Shown in pieces: positions 31,251 to 32,291 of a stretch of DNA of 32,291 bases. The notes beneath the pieces are model-generated. The model worked only from the letters and a program-made list of their open reading frames with translations, searched no databases and was not told the origin of the DNA. This stretch comes from Mycobacteriales bacterium (GTDB taxonomy: Bacteria; Actinomycetota; Actinomycetes; Mycobacteriales; CADCTP01). Location of the stretch: contig DASYKU010000004.1 of NCBI GenBank assembly GCA_035995165.1, positions 1-32,291 on the forward strand, read 5' to 3'. Numbering within the stretch: position 1 is the stretch's first letter; each line of letters begins with the position of its first letter. The translations under genes and the position numbers were made by a program.

Positions 31251-31430
31251 GTGGACGCCGACCTCGATCATCCCGGCCCCGCCGAGGCGTCGGACCTGCC
31301 CGCGCCGACCAGCATCCGGCCGTCGCCTCTGGTGCGTCTGAGGACGGCCTTCAACACGGCCGCGTTACTCAGCACCACCGCGGTGCTCGTCGCGATCGAC
31401 CCGAAGAACCCGCCGTTCAGAGCCGACTGA
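31251..31430 (+). CDS. Family B small peptide, copy 2
   Basis: The 59-residue peptide from GTG 31251 has a changed N-terminal half (MDADLDHPGPAEASDLPAP) but the same C-terminal AFN, ALLSTTAVLVAIDPK and PPFRAD as copy 1. The identical length and the shift of variation to the N-terminus support selection on the tail. The sequence CGAAGGAGCCACC just before the start matches that before copy 1. It is missed by simple ATG-only searches because it starts with GTG. Confidence 0.72.
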   Translation: MDADLDHPGPAEASDLPAPTSIRPSPLVRLRTAFNTAALLSTTAVLVAIDPKNPPFRAD

Positions 31431-31461
31431 CCGCCCGCACAAGCCCACGGAAAGGACCATC

Positions 31462-31749
31462 ATGGACAGCACTACGGCCCGCCGAGCCGCCGCGGCCGAC
31501 CGGCTCGGCCGGCTCCGGGCGGCCGCGCTTCTCACCGCCGTCCCGATCGCCTTCACCGTCGGCGCGGCCGTCGCAACACCATTCGGCGCGCTCGGATCAG
31601 CCCGGCCTCTCGACAGCGGCCCACACCTGACGGCCCAGACCAGCATGTTCGCGGACTGCCACGGAGCGAGGCCCCAGGCAACGCTCGCCGCCGAGGTGAC
31701 CGTCTCAGCGGTCGGCTCGCTGAAGTGGCCGGATTGTGCCGGGGACTAA
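31462..31749 (+). CDS. Family A small peptide, copy 3
   Basis: The 95-residue copy is close to copy 1, with the same hydrophobic segment, Cys66 in ADCHG and Cys92 in WPDC. Its TAA lies two bases before the ATG of the caspase-like gene, so that gene is probably translationally coupled to it. Differences from copy 1 cluster around the first Cys and in the C-terminal third. Confidence 0.75.
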   Translation: MDSTTARRAAAADRLGRLRAAALLTAVPIAFTVGAAVATPFGALGSARPLDSGPHLTAQTSMFADCHGARPQATLAAEVTVSAVGSLKWPDCAGD

Positions 31750-31751
31750 AG

Positions 31752-32291
31752 ATGATGACGGCTCCGCCATTTCGGTACGCACGGCTGGTGGACACGACGA
31801 TGTCGTCGCTCAACGTCGCCTCGCCGGACTGCGCGGAGCCGTTCTACCGCGGTCGGCTCGCGCGCTGCAGGAACCTGCAGCGCGCGGGTTCGCTCGCCGA
31901 ACTCCGGGAGATCCTCGACCGTCGCGTCGCCGACGTCGCCGACGTCGCCGACGTCGCCGCCTCGCCGGCGACGCTGGACCTCATCGGCCACTCGACCCGC
32001 GACCACCATCTGCTGCGCCTCGGCGCCACACCCATCGACATGCTCGACCGGCAGGTGGCGCGCTTCTTCTCGGCGCTGGCCGAGGACCAGCTCCTGCCGC
32101 GTCAGCAGATCGTCGCGGTGCGCCTGCTCGGCTGCGAGACCGCGGTGACGGACGGCGGTCAACGAACGCTGCGCATGCTCGCGCACACACTCAACCTGCC
32201 CGTCTACGGGACGTCCGTTCGGCTGCTCAAGAGCCATTCCAACGCCGACGGCTTCAATCCGGCTTTCTCCCACATCCTGGTCGAGGCCTCG
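31752..32291 (+). CDS. Caspase-like (clan CD / CHAT-type) peptidase-like protein, 3' end outside window
   Basis: Open from ATG 31752 (or 31755) to the window end, 180 residues. The pattern is that of CHAT/DUF4347-type caspase-like folds: a hydrophobic strand ending in His (TLDLIGHST, His80), a loop LLRLGATPID, then a strand ending in Gly-Cys (VAVRLLGCETA, Cys128), followed by LPVYGTSVRL. The His-Cys dyad spacing (48 residues) fits. The residue after His is Ser rather than the more common Gly. An in-frame VADVADVADV segment (59-69) precedes the domain. It begins two bases after the last A peptide. Peptidase activity and the peptides as substrates are inference. Confidence 0.68.
   Translation, partial: MMTAPPFRYARLVDTTMSSLNVASPDCAEPFYRGRLARCRNLQRAGSLAELREILDRRVADVADVADVAASPATLDLIGHSTRDHHLLRLGATPIDMLDRQVARFFSALAEDQLLPRQQIVAVRLLGCETAVTDGGQRTLRMLAHTLNLPVYGTSVRLLKSHSNADGFNPAFSHILVEAS
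31926..31961 (+). repeat. 9-bp in-frame repeats in the caspase-like gene
   Basis: GTCGCCGAC occurs three times in a row (31926, 31935, 31944), then a variant at 31953, encoding Val-Ala-Asp repeats before the catalytic domain. Length may vary between strains. Confidence 0.85.

Larger units (their letters stand above)
30257..31749 (+). repeat. Tandemly duplicated A-B peptide module array
   Basis: The A genes start at 30301, 30899 and 31462, giving unit lengths of 598 and 563 bp, each unit containing one A and one B gene plus spacers. The spacer before each A gene is conserved (GCACAGCCC, then AAGGACCATC before ATG), and that before each B gene shares CGAAGGAGCCACC. This shows duplication of the whole module including its ribosome binding sites, not only of the peptides. 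Confidence 0.85.

Noticed and set aside
30301-31749. Calling the peptides lanthipeptide, lasso or bacterial gasdermin components
   Set aside because: No modification enzymes are visible, the peptides lack known leader motifs, and they are far too short for gasdermins.
1-32291. tRNA or rRNA genes
   Set aside because: No tRNA T-loop and acceptor pairs or rRNA signatures were found by eye on either strand.

Overview
The window is very GC-rich, uses GTG starts and overlapping stop/start codons freely, and carries actinobacterial marker families: an Rv2175c-type DNA-binding protein, MptA/MptB-type mannosyltransferases, DUF3040, an SAV_6107-type HEPN protein and a mycobacterial-type LexA box. It is a chromosomal segment of an actinobacterium (Actinomycetota). 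The order cannot be fixed by eye. No rRNA, tRNA, CRISPR array, transposase or integrase was recognised.

Layout. 1-170: tail of a FAD-dependent oxidoreductase, then a 30-bp tandem repeat tract, a strong hairpin and two tandem 17-bp palindromes. 948-1895: a secreted, membrane-anchored TPM-domain protein. 2294-4181: a tightly overlapping plus-strand run of an Rv2175c-like regulator, thiS, thiE, crtYc and crtYd. 4066-12027: minus strand, with an alpha/beta hydrolase and then (transcription order) crtE, crtI, two mannosyltransferases and crtB. 12140-13776: metF and a CDP-alcohol phosphatidyltransferase, divergent from crtE. 13783-18349: a second carotenoid operon, transcribed crtA-like, GNAT, cruF-like, GT2, crtD-like, each pair overlapping by 4-8 bp. 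18383-20315: YbaK-like protein, an orphan Tat signal peptide and AMP nucleosidase. 20329-24319: sulfate assimilation (leader peptide, sirA, zinc-ribbon peptide, cysH, and divergent cysG). 24408-27492: a LexA box followed by DUF6504, HEPN, methyltransferase and dinB. 27663-28107: DUF3040 and its terminator. 28107-32291: an accessory region with a frameshifted surface-protein gene, an unknown gene, a repeated array of two small-peptide families (A-B-A-B-A), and a caspase-like protein that runs off the window.

How the genes work together. CrtE, CrtB and CrtI should make lycopene. CrtYc/CrtYd would cyclise one or both ends. CruF-like (1,2-hydration), CrtD-like (3,4-desaturation), the GT2 (glycosylation) and a CrtA-like monooxygenase (keto group) would decorate an acyclic end, so a glycosylated, possibly keto, monocyclic C40 carotenoid is predicted. 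SirA and CysH reduce sulfate to sulfide, and CysG supplies siroheme to SirA. The metF / polyprenyl synthase / MptA-like / Rv2175c gene set matches the gene content of the M. tuberculosis Rv2172c-Rv2175c neighbourhood, with carotenoid and thiamine genes interleaved.

The most novel part is the 30.3-32.3 kb array: three copies of a roughly 90-residue membrane or secreted peptide with two conserved cysteines alternate with two copies of a 59-residue peptide with an almost invariant hydrophobic C-terminus. They sit directly upstream of a protein with the His and Cys signature of caspase-like (clan CD/CHAT-type) peptidases.
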